From contig NZ_UIHB01000006.1 of NCBI RefSeq assembly GCF_900476395.1, positions 1-64,000 of the forward strand: 64,000 nt of DNA. The letters run 5' to 3'. Below are positions 1 to 8,406 of the stretch, one piece after another. The notes below the pieces were generated by a model, which saw nothing but the letters and a program-made list of their open reading frames with translations, was not told the DNA's origin and searched no databases. The stretch's first letter is position 1; every line of letters begins with the position of its first letter. The translations under genes were made by a program, and so were the position numbers. This DNA is from Xanthomonas euroxanthea. Its GTDB lineage: Bacteria; Pseudomonadota; Gammaproteobacteria; Xanthomonadales; Xanthomonadaceae.

Positions 1-110
1 TGGTCCCAACGAACGTTGGTAGATCATCAAACGCAAGCTACGTCACAAGTTAACTATGCGAGACTGGGCGCCTTAATCCGTTTCTTGGATGGCGACGCTC
101 CAACCGTCTC

Positions 111-225
111 CCTGGTGAAATTAGCGCTGTGGAACCACCCGATCCCATCCCGAACTCGGAAGTGAAACGCAGCTGCGCCGATGGTAGTGTGGCTCAAGCC
201 ATGCGAGAGTAGGTCATCGCCAGGG
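111..225 (+). rRNA. rrf: 5S ribosomal RNA
   Basis: The stretch contains the highly conserved bacterial 5S core (ACCCGATCCCATCCCGAAC and the GAACTCGGAAGTGAAAC helix-loop) and a complementary closing stem: CCTGG near 111 pairs with CCAGG near 220. Length of about 115 nt fits the family. Upstream bases 1-110 contain no gene and probably are the 23S-5S spacer, with 23S lying outside the window. A strong hairpin terminator follows 10 nt later, so this is the 3' end of an rrn operon read on the plus strand. Exact ends are estimated from the closing stem and could be off by a few bases. Confidence 0.95.
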
Positions 226-235
226 GCTTTACCCG

Positions 236-271
236 AAACCCTCAGTCCAACAGGACTGAGGGTTTCTTTTT
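236..271 (+). terminator. Rho-independent terminator of the rRNA operon
   Basis: A perfect 13-bp stem (AAACCCTCAGTCC / GGACTGAGGGTTT) closes a 4-nt loop AACA and is followed by CTTTTT. It lies 10 nt after the 5S rRNA 3' end and is a textbook intrinsic terminator for the rrn transcript. Confidence 0.95.
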
Positions 272-630
272 GTCCAAAATCCGCAACGTAACCGCCAAAA
301 ACACCGCGCGAGGACGCACGCGGACCAGCGGATCCGCATCCGCAGGCTCGACGCTCAGGCTGAGCCAGGCACTGGTGCCAGGGCTCGCGCCTGGCGCTTG
401 CGTTGAAGCAGGACGCGCTAGCAAGGCCGAAAGGTCTGAATGTCACTGCAGAACTCGGACCGGCAAGCCGCAATCGGAGCAGGGCACCGATACCAGGACA
501 CGCGCTTGACGCTGGGGGCCCACTTCCTGGTACTGCAGCGCCATCCACCTTGCCCTGATGACCGCAAAGACATCTGTTTATCGATCGATTGGCATATGGT
601 CAAAGAACCGACCAGTCAGTGCGTCGCCAG

Positions 631-680
631 TGAAAGCACCTGAAAGCACCTGAAAGTACCTAAAAGTACTTAAAAGTACC
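631..680. repeat. 10-bp tandem repeat, five copies
   Basis: Five consecutive 10-mers: TGAAAGCACC twice, TGAAAGTACC, TAAAAGTACT and TAAAAGTACC. Substitutions accumulate gradually from left to right. The period is close to one helical turn and each unit has an A-run, which would give phased A-tracts. No gene overlaps it. Confidence 0.85.
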
Positions 681-781
681 TGTGATGGTGCTGGCTTCCC
701 GCTTACAGATCGGCACAAGGAGCACCGGTCGCCGGCCAGTGCGGGCAAGTGGGGCCTGGTTGCACTCTAAAGGCGCCAGGC

Positions 782-840
782 TCCTGGGACCATCAGGAAC
801 CCTGGGGACTATCAGGGGCCGTGGGACTATCGGGGCCATG
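782..840. repeat. Imperfect threefold repeat of about 19 bp
   Basis: Three units of the type GGGAC(C/T)ATC(A)GG follow one another: starting near 785 (GGGACCATCAGGAACCC), 805 (GGGACTATCAGGGGCC) and 823 (GGGACTATCGGGGCC). They are similar but not identical, which suggests old slippage duplication. No coding function is visible. Confidence 0.6.
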
Positions 841-981
841 CAATTCATCAAGATCGAAGTGACTGGGCGACTGGCCTATTCTTGGCCGCCATGCTGCTCA
901 CCGAGACTGCATCCGATACGCATGTGCTTGGCCACATCACTTATCGCCGTCGCATGAGGCATTAGCAGGGCACAAGCCAAC

Positions 982-1009
982 AAAAAACCCCGCGTGAGCG
1001 GGGTTTTTT
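982..1009 (-). terminator. Terminator downstream of putA
   Basis: A perfect 12-bp inverted repeat (AAAAAACCCCGC / GCGGGGTTTTTT) with loop GTGA. It is flanked by T-runs on both strands and so can work in both directions. It lies 42 nt after the putA stop codon. Confidence 0.9.
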
Positions 1010-1051
1010 GGTCCAATCGACTGCACTATGACGCCTGCATCGAGGCGAGGA

Positions 1052-4000
1052 TCAGTCGCCCAAGGTCAGCAGGGAGGCATTGCCACCGGCGGCGGTCGTG
1101 TTGACGGTGACGACCTTCTCGGTAGCGAAGCGCAGCAGGTAATGTGGACCCCCGGCTTTCGGGCCGGTGCCTGACAGGCCCTGGCCGCCGAAGGGTTGTA
1201 CGCCGACGACCGCGCCGATCTGGTTACGGTTGACGTAGACATTGCCCACCGCAACGCGTGCGGTGATGCGATCGATGGTCTCGTCGATGCGCGAATGCAC
1301 GCCCAGGGTCAGGCCATAGCCAGTGGCGTTGATCTGGTCGATGACGGCGTCGAGCTGGTCGGCCTTCCAACGAATGACGTGCAGCACAGGTCCGAAAACC
1401 TCGCGCTGCAGCTGCGCCAGCGAGGTCAGCTCGTACGCACGTAGTGCGAAAAAACTCCCGTTAGCGGCGGCCGGATCCAGGGTGGTGGAGCCGATCAGGC
1501 GGGCTTCGCGATCCATGCGCGCTGCATGATCATCGAGGATCTTGAGTGCATCTGCATCGATGACGGGACCAACGTCGGTGGACAGGAGCGCAGGATTGCC
1601 GATCTTCAATTCCCCCATGGCGCCGGCCAGCATGGTCATGACCTTGTCGGCGATGTCGTCCTGCACGAACAGCACACGGGCCGCCGAGCAGCGTTGGCCG
1701 GCGGACATGAAGGCGCTGGAGATCGCGTCCTTGACGACGGCTTCCGGCAACGAGGACGAGTCGGCGATGAAGGCGTTCTGGCCACCGGTTTCGGCAATCA
1801 GCACACCGATTGCGGCGTCGCGCGCAGCCAGGGTGCGGTTGATGACGCGTGCGGTCTCGGTGGAGCCAGTGAAGGCAACGCCCGCCACGCGCGGGTCATT
1901 GGTCAGCGCCGCGCCGACGGTGGCGCCGTCGCCCGGCAGGAACTGCACGACCGCCTCGGGGATGCCTGCTTCGTGCAGTAGCTTCACTGCGGCGTAGCCG
2001 ATCAGGTTGGTCTGCTCTGCGGGCTTGGCGATGACGCTGTTGCCGGCGGCCAATGCGGCGGCGACCTGGCCCAGGAAGATGGCGAGCGGGAAGTTCCAGG
2101 GACTGATGCAGACGAATACGCCGCGGCCATGCAGCTGCAGTTCGTTGGATTCACCGGTCGGCCCGGGCAGGCGTTCGGGCGCACCGAACTGGGCGCGTGC
2201 CTGGCTGGCGTAATAACGCAGGAAGTCGACCGCCTCGCGCACCTCGGCCACGGCGTCGGGCAGGGTCTTGCCGGCCTCCTTGACGCAGATGGCCATGAAC
2301 TCGGGCATGCGCGCTTCGAGCAGGTCGGCCGCATGCTCCAGGATGGTGGCGCGGCTGGCGGCAGGTGTGCGGTTCCAGGCCGGCTGCGCGGCAGCCGCGG
2401 TCGCCAACGCCGTCTGTACGGTGGCAGGATCGGCTGGCTGCCACTGCCCGACCGTGTCGCGGCGGTCTGCCGGGTTGAGCACGGCCTGGCTGGGCGTGCT
2501 GATCACCGCGCCGGGCACCAGCGGGCGGGCCTTCCACGGCTTGATGGCGGCATTGAGTTGCTCGGCCAGCTGCCGCAGATCGTTGTCGTTGGCGAGATTG
2601 GCGCCCATGGAATTTTTCCTGTGTTGGTTCTGGCTGCGCAGCAGATCGGTCGGCAGCGGAATCTTGGGATGCGGAATGGAGCCGAACGAGGACACTGCTT
2701 CGACCGGATCACGGATCAGCTCTTCGATGGCGACGTCCTCGTCGGTGATGCGATTGACGAAGCTGGAATTGGCGCCGTTTTCGAGCAGGCGTCGCACAAG
2801 GTACGGCAGCAGATCCTCGTGCGAGCCGACCGGTGCGTACACGCGGCAGGGCAGCCCCAGGCGATCGGCCGGAATCACTTCGGCATACAGGTCATCGCCC
2901 ATGCCGTGCAGTTTCTGGTGTTCGTACACCTTGCCGCCGGAGATCGCGCGGACCGCCGCGATGGTCTGCGCGTTGTGCGTGGCGAACATCGGGTACAGCG
3001 CATCGCTGTGCGCGAACATGCGACGTGCGCAGGCCAGGTACGACACGTCGGTATTCTGCTTGCGGGTAAATACCGGATAGCCGGGGTGACCTTCGATCTG
3101 TGCGCGCTTGATCTCCGCGTCCCAGTACGCGCCCTTGACCAGACGCACCGGAATCCGACGGCCGACGCGGCGTGCCAGGTCGGCCAGGAAATCGATCGTG
3201 TACGGCGTGCGCTTCTGGTAGGCCTGCACTGCCAGGCCATAGCCCTCCCATCCATCCAGCGACGGGTCGGAGAACGTGGCCTCGATGATGTCCAGCGACA
3301 GTTCCAGGCGGTCGGCTTCTTCGGCATCGACGGTGTAGCCGATGCCGTAGGACTTGGCCAGTTGCGCCAGCTCGAGCACGCCCGGGACCAGCTCGGCCAT
3401 CACGCGCGCACGCTTGGCATGTTCGTAGCGCGGATACAGTGCGGACAATTTGATCGAGATGCTGGGCGCTGCGAATACATCGGTGCCGACGAAACTGCCG
3501 CTGCGGCCGATCGCGTGGATGGCATCGCGGTATGCCTGCAAGTAGCGCTGCGCATCCTTCATGGTCAATGCGCCTTCGCCGAGCATGTCGAACGAATAGC
3601 GGTAATCGGCGTTGTCGCCCTTGCGCGAGCGCGAGAGGGCTTCACCGATGGTGCGGCCCATGACGAACTGGTGGCCCATGATCTTCATCGCCTGGCGCAC
3701 GGCCAGGCGAATCACCGGCTCGCCGACGCGGCCGATCAGGCGCTTGAACGCGCCCGGCACGTCGGCGCGGGTGAGGTCGTTGAGCTGCACCAGCTTGCCG
3801 GTGAGCATCAGGCCCCAGGTCGATGCGTTGACCAGCACCGAGTCGCTGCCGCCGACGTGCTTCTTCCAGTCCGCATCGCCGAGCTTGTCGCGGATCAGCT
3901 TGTCTGCGGTGTCCTGGTCGGGAATGCGCAACAGCGCCTCGGCCACGCACATCAGCAATACGCCTTCTTCGCTGCCCAGGTCGTACTGGCGCATGAAGGC

Positions 4001-4252
4001 CTCGATCGCGCCCTGGTCCTGCGCACGTGCGCGGACGCGGGTGACCAGGTCGGCGGCAAGCGCCTGCACCTTGGCCTGCTCGGCGGCGGGCAGCCGCGCC
4101 TGGTCGAGCAGTTCGCGTACGTGCTCGGTTTCGTCCTTGAGCCATGCGGCGGTGATCGCCGCACGCAATGCGCCGGGTGCGGCAGGCAGCTCGGGCGCCA
4201 ACAGCGGGCGCGCAACTGAGGGAGAGGCAAGCGGGTCGAGCTGAGCGTTCAT
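1052..4252 (-). CDS. putA: Bifunctional proline dehydrogenase / L-glutamate gamma-semialdehyde dehydrogenase
   Basis: PutA oxidises proline to glutamate in two steps, passing electrons to FAD/quinone and then NAD+. The 1066-residue protein has a proline dehydrogenase half (about 100-510), with the RLVKGAYWD barrel strand near residue 369 and the FAD/substrate motif YLVRRLLENG...NSSFVNR near 484-501. The aldehyde dehydrogenase half (about 560-1030) has the NAD motif FTGSTE, catalytic Glu821 (AETGG) and nucleophile Cys855 (AGQRCSAAR). It is shorter than E. coli PutA (1320 residues). The N-terminus does not show the ribbon-helix-helix repressor domain, so autoregulation is not expected. The start ATG at 4252 fits the family length. 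It is monocistronic, with its own terminator at 982-1009. Confidence 0.97.
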   Translation of the reverse strand: MNAQLDPLASPSVARPLLAPELPAAPGALRAAITAAWLKDETEHVRELLDQARLPAAEQAKVQALAADLVTRVRARAQDQGAIEAFMRQYDLGSEEGVLLMCVAEALLRIPDQDTADKLIRDKLGDADWKKHVGGSDSVLVNASTWGLMLTGKLVQLNDLTRADVPGAFKRLIGRVGEPVIRLAVRQAMKIMGHQFVMGRTIGEALSRSRKGDNADYRYSFDMLGEGALTMKDAQRYLQAYRDAIHAIGRSGSFVGTDVFAAPSISIKLSALYPRYEHAKRARVMAELVPGVLELAQLAKSYGIGYTVDAEEADRLELSLDIIEATFSDPSLDGWEGYGLAVQAYQKRTPYTIDFLADLARRVGRRIPVRLVKGAYWDAEIKRAQIEGHPGYPVFTRKQNTDVSYLACARRMFAHSDALYPMFATHNAQTIAAVRAISGGKVYEHQKLHGMGDDLYAEVIPADRLGLPCRVYAPVGSHEDLLPYLVRRLLENGANSSFVNRITDEDVAIEELIRDPVEAVSSFGSIPHPKIPLPTDLLRSQNQHRKNSMGANLANDNDLRQLAEQLNAAIKPWKARPLVPGAVISTPSQAVLNPADRRDTVGQWQPADPATVQTALATAAAAQPAWNRTPAASRATILEHAADLLEARMPEFMAICVKEAGKTLPDAVAEVREAVDFLRYYASQARAQFGAPERLPGPTGESNELQLHGRGVFVCISPWNFPLAIFLGQVAAALAAGNSVIAKPAEQTNLIGYAAVKLLHEAGIPEAVVQFLPGDGATVGAALTNDPRVAGVAFTGSTETARVINRTLAARDAAIGVLIAETGGQNAFIADSSSLPEAVVKDAISSAFMSAGQRCSAARVLFVQDDIADKVMTMLAGAMGELKIGNPALLSTDVGPVIDADALKILDDHAARMDREARLIGSTTLDPAAANGSFFALRAYELTSLAQLQREVFGPVLHVIRWKADQLDAVIDQINATGYGLTLGVHSRIDETIDRITARVAVGNVYVNRNQIGAVVGVQPFGGQGLSGTGPKAGGPHYLLRFATEKVVTVNTTAAGGNASLLTLGD

Positions 4253-4541
4253 GCGTAGGGCGCCTGGGAATCCGTGCTCATTCTAGAGAGCCGCGGGCTC
4301 CGCGCACTTGTGTGGAAGCGGCAGCTTTTCCGCCGTTTTGTGCACGTGGCCAGCGCAGGCCCAAGCGGGCTCGATCGTTGCCGGCCACGGGCACGGGGAT
4401 CGCTGCCGGCATCGGGAAGTGATTGATTTACGCGTGTTTTTAGCTGCACTGCAGCAATTCGATGATTGCCGGAAACGCTTGCCGCCTGCGTTCGCGCGGG
4501 TCTACCATCGGGCTGTTCCCGCAGCGCGCTGCGTGTTGCCA

Positions 4542-5018
4542 ATGATCGAAGTACTGCCGTTGATGTCCGAAGGGGTCGGGACGCAGTTGCGGTTGCGGCC
4601 TCCGCGGGCATTGTCGGCCAGGCAGTTCTTGCAGTTGTTCGCAGTATTGGCGGGAACGATGTGGGTATTTGCGGGCCTGGGGTGGTGGACCGGCAATGCA
4701 TTCGCGCCGGTGTTCGCCCTGTTGCACAGTGGTGTGGTGGCGCTGGCGCTACGGCAGTTGTGGCGAAGTGGCGAGCGCGAAGAAGCGATCCGGGTGGGAG
4801 ACACCGTCGTCGAGGTGTTTGCGTCCGGGAATGCGCCACCAGCGTTTCAGGCACATCCGCATTGGGTGCGGTTATGCATGGAACGCGACGACAGGGTGGT
4901 GCTGGTCAGCAGCGGCAAGCAGATCGAGATCGGAAGTTTTCTCGGGCCGGCCGAACGTGTGGAACTGGCAACTACGCTGAAACGCTTGCTCGCGGCCGCC
5001 AATGGCCGTCACCGATGA
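4542..5018 (+). CDS. DUF2244 domain membrane protein
   Basis: A 158-residue protein of the DUF2244 family. Two hydrophobic segments (about 29-48 and 51-70) are followed by a hydrophilic domain ending ...LKRLLAAANGRHR. The family commonly sits directly upstream of cytochrome oxidase subunit II; here its stop lies 16 nt before the ctaC start, so the two are probably co-transcribed. The open frame continues upstream to 4308, but that part looks like intergenic DNA, and ATG 4542 (MIEVLPLMSEG) gives the family's normal length. The role is unknown; the context suggests involvement in oxidase assembly or expression. Confidence 0.8.
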   Translation: MIEVLPLMSEGVGTQLRLRPPRALSARQFLQLFAVLAGTMWVFAGLGWWTGNAFAPVFALLHSGVVALALRQLWRSGEREEAIRVGDTVVEVFASGNAPPAFQAHPHWVRLCMERDDRVVLVSSGKQIEIGSFLGPAERVELATTLKRLLAAANGRHR

Positions 5019-5034
5019 CGTAAGGGTCTAGGCA

Positions 5035-5979
5035 ATGACGCAACGCAGCAGCTGGAAGGCGACGTATTCGAAGATGGCTTTGGCGATGGCGGCGCTGCTG
5101 GGCGCACCGGCTGCCTGGGCGCAATCGGCCGATCCGAAGGAATGGCAGCTCAACATGGGCCGCGGGGTCACCCAGACCGCGCGCATGGCCTACGAGGCGC
5201 ACATGGTGGCGCTGTGGGTCTGCGTGGTGATCGGCGCGCTGGTGTTCGGTGCCATGGGCTATGCGATCTTCAAGTTCCGCAAGTCCAAGGGCGCTGTGGC
5301 TGCGCAGTTCAGTCACAACACCACGGCCGAGGTGTTGTGGACGGTGATTCCGGTGCTGGTGCTGATTGCGATGGCCTGGCCGGCAACGGCCAAGCTGATC
5401 GCGATGTACGACACCCGCGAGTCGGAAATGACCGTCAAGGTCACCGGCTACCAGTGGATGTGGAAATACGAGTATCTGGGCCAGGGCGTGGAATTCACCA
5501 GCCGGCTGGCGCGCGAGTCCGACCGCATCCGCCAGAGTGGTGAGCGTCCGACCGCTGCCTCGCAACCGCATTACCTGCTGGATGTGGACAACCGCCTGGT
5601 GCTGCCGGTCGGGACCAAGATCCGTTTCGTGATCACCGCCGACGACGTGATCCATGCGTGGTGGGTGCCGGCCCTGGGCTGGAAGCAGGACGCCATCCCC
5701 GGCATCGTCAACGAGGCATGGACCAACATCGAGCAGCCGGGCGTGTATCGGGGCCAGTGCGCCGAATTGTGCGGCAAGGACCATGGCTTCATGCCGATCG
5801 TGGTGGAGGCGCTGCCCAAGGCTGAATTCCAGCGCTGGCTGGCCGCGCGTCGCAGTGCCAATGCATCGCCTGCTGCACCGGCGGGCGCCCCCGCACCGGC
5901 GCCGGCGTCCACCCCTGCAGCAACGCCTGCCGGCGAGGCTGCGCCTGCTCCGGCCGCCGCGCCGACTGCCGCTCTTTAA
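5035..5979 (+). CDS. ctaC: Cytochrome c oxidase subunit II
   Basis: This is the CuA subunit of an aa3-type oxidase, which accepts electrons from cytochrome c at the periplasmic face. A signal peptide (MALAMAALLGAPAAWA) is followed by two transmembrane helices (about 60-80 and 105-125). The CuA site is complete: His207 (DDVIHAWW), Cys242 and Cys246 (CAELCGKDH), His250 and Met253. An Ala/Pro-rich tail of about 35 residues (about 280-314) follows the fold, unlike the short ends of many homologues. It is the second gene of the oxidase operon, 39 nt before ctaD. Confidence 0.98.
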   Translation: MTQRSSWKATYSKMALAMAALLGAPAAWAQSADPKEWQLNMGRGVTQTARMAYEAHMVALWVCVVIGALVFGAMGYAIFKFRKSKGAVAAQFSHNTTAEVLWTVIPVLVLIAMAWPATAKLIAMYDTRESEMTVKVTGYQWMWKYEYLGQGVEFTSRLARESDRIRQSGERPTAASQPHYLLDVDNRLVLPVGTKIRFVITADDVIHAWWVPALGWKQDAIPGIVNEAWTNIEQPGVYRGQCAELCGKDHGFMPIVVEALPKAEFQRWLAARRSANASPAAPAGAPAPAPASTPAATPAGEAAPAPAAAPTAAL

Positions 5980-6018
5980 TCGCCCGCAACCGCATCGCTT
6001 CGTAGAGGTCGTTCCGTC

Positions 6019-7623
6019 ATGGCGCATACCGCAGTCGATCACCACGGACACCACCAGCCCGGTTTCGTCGAGCGCTGGTTCTTCTCGACCAATCACAAGG
6101 ACATCGGCACGCTGTACCTGCTGTTTTCCTTCGTGATGTTCATCATCGGCGCGGCGATGAGCGTGGTGATCCGCGCCGAACTCATGCAGCCCGGGCTGCA
6201 GTTCGTCAAACCCGAATTCTTCAACCAGATGACCACCGTGCATGCACTGGTGATGATCTTCGGCGGCGTGATGCCGGCCTTCGTCGGCCTGGCCAACTGG
6301 ATGATTCCGCTGCAGATCGGCGCGCCGGACATGGCGTTGCCGCGCATGAACAACTGGTCCTTCTGGTTGCTGCCGGTGGCCTTCACCCTGCTGCTGCTGA
6401 CGTTGTTCCTGCCCGGCGGTGCGCCGGCCGGCGGCTGGACGCTGTATCCGCCGCTGTCGCTGCAGGGCGGCTACAACGTGGCCTTCAGCGTGTTTGCAAT
6501 TCACGTGGCCGGCGTCAGTTCGATCATGGGCGCGATCAACATCATCGCCACCGTGCTCAACATGCGCGCGCCCGGCATCGATCTGTTGAAGATGCCGATC
6601 TTCTGCTGGGCCTGGCTGATCACCGCCTTCCTGCTGATCGCGGTGATGCCGGTGCTGGCCGGTGCAGTGACCATGCTGCTGACCGACAAGTTCTTCGGCA
6701 CCAGCTTCTTCAACGCGGCCGGCGGCGGCGACCCGGTGATGTACCAGCACATCTTCTGGTTCTTCGGGCACCCGGAGGTCTACATCATGATCCTGCCGGC
6801 GTTCGGCGTGGTCAGCGAGATCATCCCGACCTTCAGCCGCAAGCCGCTGTTCGGGTATCAGGCGATGGTGTATGCGATCGCGGCGATCGCGTTCCTGAGC
6901 TTCATCGTGTGGGCGCACCACATGTTCACCGTGGGCATGCCGCTCGGTGGCGAAATCTACTTCATGTTCGCCACGATGCTGATCTCCATCCCGACCGGGG
7001 TGAAGGTGTTCAACTGGGTCAGCACGATGTGGAAGGGCTCGCTGACGTTCGAATCGCCGATGCTGTGGGCAGTGGCCTTCGTGATCCTTTTCAGCATCGG
7101 TGGATTCTCGGGCCTGATGCTGGCGATCGTGCCGGCGGATTTCCAGTACCACGACACGTATTTTGTGGTCGCGCATTTCCATTACGTGCTGGTCACCGGA
7201 GCGGTGTTCGCGTTGATCGCGGCGGTCTACTACTGGTGGCCGAAATGGACCGGGCGGATGTACAACGAAACCTGGGCCAAGTTCCATTTCTGGTGGACGA
7301 TGGTGTTCGTCAACCTGCTGTTCTTCCCGCAGCACTTCCTCGGCCTGGCCGGCATGCCGCGGCGGATTCCCGACTACAACGTGGTGTTCGCCGACTGGAA
7401 CCTGATCAGCTCGATCGGCGCGTTCGGCATGTTCGCCACGCCGTTCCTGATGGCCGGCATCCTGCTCGCCTCGTTACGCAGTGGCGCCAAGGCCGACGCA
7501 CGGGCCTGGGAAGGCGCCAGGGGACTGGAGTGGACGGTGCCGTCGCCGGCACCGGCGCATACCTTCACCGTGCCACCGGTGATCAAGCCTGGAGATCTTG
7601 CGCATGAAGACATCGGTCACTGA
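6019..7623 (+). CDS. ctaD: Cytochrome c oxidase subunit I
   Basis: The catalytic subunit, which carries heme a and the heme a3-CuB centre and pumps protons. It has 534 residues and 12 predicted membrane helices. Metal ligands are visible: His75 (heme a), His251 with cross-linking Tyr255 (FFGHPEVY), His300-His301 (WAHHMF), and His386 and His388 (HFHYVLV). The ending differs from many homologues by a short hydrophilic tail. Its last 20 nt overlap the start of the next small gene. Confidence 0.99.
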   Translation: MAHTAVDHHGHHQPGFVERWFFSTNHKDIGTLYLLFSFVMFIIGAAMSVVIRAELMQPGLQFVKPEFFNQMTTVHALVMIFGGVMPAFVGLANWMIPLQIGAPDMALPRMNNWSFWLLPVAFTLLLLTLFLPGGAPAGGWTLYPPLSLQGGYNVAFSVFAIHVAGVSSIMGAINIIATVLNMRAPGIDLLKMPIFCWAWLITAFLLIAVMPVLAGAVTMLLTDKFFGTSFFNAAGGGDPVMYQHIFWFFGHPEVYIMILPAFGVVSEIIPTFSRKPLFGYQAMVYAIAAIAFLSFIVWAHHMFTVGMPLGGEIYFMFATMLISIPTGVKVFNWVSTMWKGSLTFESPMLWAVAFVILFSIGGFSGLMLAIVPADFQYHDTYFVVAHFHYVLVTGAVFALIAAVYYWWPKWTGRMYNETWAKFHFWWTMVFVNLLFFPQHFLGLAGMPRRIPDYNVVFADWNLISSIGAFGMFATPFLMAGILLASLRSGAKADARAWEGARGLEWTVPSPAPAHTFTVPPVIKPGDLAHEDIGH

Positions 7624-7774
7624 GTCGGCGCCGGCAGCGGTGGCGCGCCTGCTCTCGGCTGCCGAACGGCAGGCGCAACAGCGTCGCGCGGTGCGCCGCA
7701 CGGCGATCACCGTCGGCATCATCGCGCTGCTGATCTACGCGGGTTTCATCGCGTCGGGAGTCATCGGGCGGTGA
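7604..7774 (+). CDS. Small single-pass membrane protein of the oxidase operon
   Basis: A 56-residue ORF. The start ATG 7604 lies inside the ctaD end in another frame, and its stop overlaps the ctaG GTG start by 4 nt (GTGA). A basic, Gln/Arg-rich stretch (residues 20-33, [13 protein letters not shown]) is followed by one hydrophobic helix (about 34-53). Tight coupling on both sides supports translation. Small proteins in this position of aa3 operons are usually annotated as cytochrome oxidase small assembly proteins. The function is inferred from position only. Confidence 0.75.
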   Translation: MKTSVTESAPAAVARLLSAAERQAQQRRAVRRTAITVGIIALLIYAGFIASGVIGR

Positions 7775-8367
7775 ATGCGCGGGCGCCCGCACCTGCACCG
7801 ACGGCCGGCTTGTTCAAGCTGCTGGGCGTGGTGCTGGGCGTGTTCGTGCTGACCTTTTCGCTGGTGCCGCTGTATCGCATCGCATGCGAAAAAGTCTTCG
7901 GCATCCGCATGGAGCGCGCACCGGGCAGCACGCGTGCCAATGGCGCGGCGATTGCAGGGCCTGGCAAACGCACGGTGCGGGTGGAGTTCGATGCCGGGGT
8001 CAATTCCAAGCTGCCGTGGACCTTCCATCCCGAGCAGATGACGATGGATGTGGTGCCGGGCGAACTCAACGAGGCGCTGTATTTTGCGCGCAACGACAGC
8101 GCGCGTGCGGTGGTCGGCAGTGCGGTGCCATCGGTCGCACCGGCGCGCGCGTCCGGATACTTCAACAAGACCGAATGTTTCTGTTTTACCGCGCAGACCT
8201 TGCAGGCCGGCGAAACGCGCGACATGCCGCTGCGTTTCATCGTCGACCCTGCGCTGCCGCCGGAAGTCACCACGATCACCCTGTCCTACACGTTCTATCG
8301 CAACGACACCCTGACCTCGGAGCTGCAGGGCGGTGGCGCATCCAGCGCGCCGCGCGCCGCGCCGTAA
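7771..8367 (+). CDS. ctaG: Cytochrome c oxidase assembly protein CtaG (Cox11 family)
   Basis: Cox11/CtaG delivers copper to the CuB site of subunit I. The 198-residue protein has one N-terminal membrane anchor (about 14-34, [13 protein letters not shown]) and a periplasmic immunoglobulin-like domain. The copper motif CFCF is at Cys136 and Cys138 (NKTECFCFT), and a further Cys39 follows the anchor, as in the family. The start is GTG 7771, overlapping the upstream small gene by 4 nt, which argues for translational coupling. Subunit III follows 39 nt downstream. Confidence 0.96.
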   Translation: MNARAPAPAPTAGLFKLLGVVLGVFVLTFSLVPLYRIACEKVFGIRMERAPGSTRANGAAIAGPGKRTVRVEFDAGVNSKLPWTFHPEQMTMDVVPGELNEALYFARNDSARAVVGSAVPSVAPARASGYFNKTECFCFTAQTLQAGETRDMPLRFIVDPALPPEVTTITLSYTFYRNDTLTSELQGGGASSAPRAAP

Positions 8368-8406
8368 TTCCTCATCCACACGCAGCACCGACACGGAAGC
8401 AACGCC

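Larger units (their letters stand above)
272..1051. other. Gene-free region between rrn operon and putA
   Basis: About 780 bases without a convincing gene. Short open frames on both strands have no recognisable start context or protein features. The region holds a five-copy 10-bp tandem repeat (631-680), a roughly 19-bp threefold repeat (782-840) and the putA terminator (982-1009). No tRNA, promoter or mobile-element end could be recognised. It may be an untranscribed spacer that has decayed or carries lineage-specific repeats. Confidence 0.6.

Noticed and set aside
1..110. tRNA or 23S rRNA end
   Set aside because: No cloverleaf can be drawn and no recognisable 23S 3' motif is seen; it is treated as the 23S-5S spacer.
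631..680. CRISPR or phase-variation tract in a gene
   Set aside because: The repeats are 10 bp, tandem without spacers, and lie outside any gene.
2129..4219. A 696-codon open frame on plus opposite putA
   Set aside because: Its translation shows only the composition expected of an antisense shadow, while the minus strand has full PutA motifs.
4972..7335. A 787-codon open frame on minus opposite ctaC and ctaD
   Set aside because: The plus strand has complete metal sites for both oxidase subunits; the minus frame has none and is rich in His and Arg.
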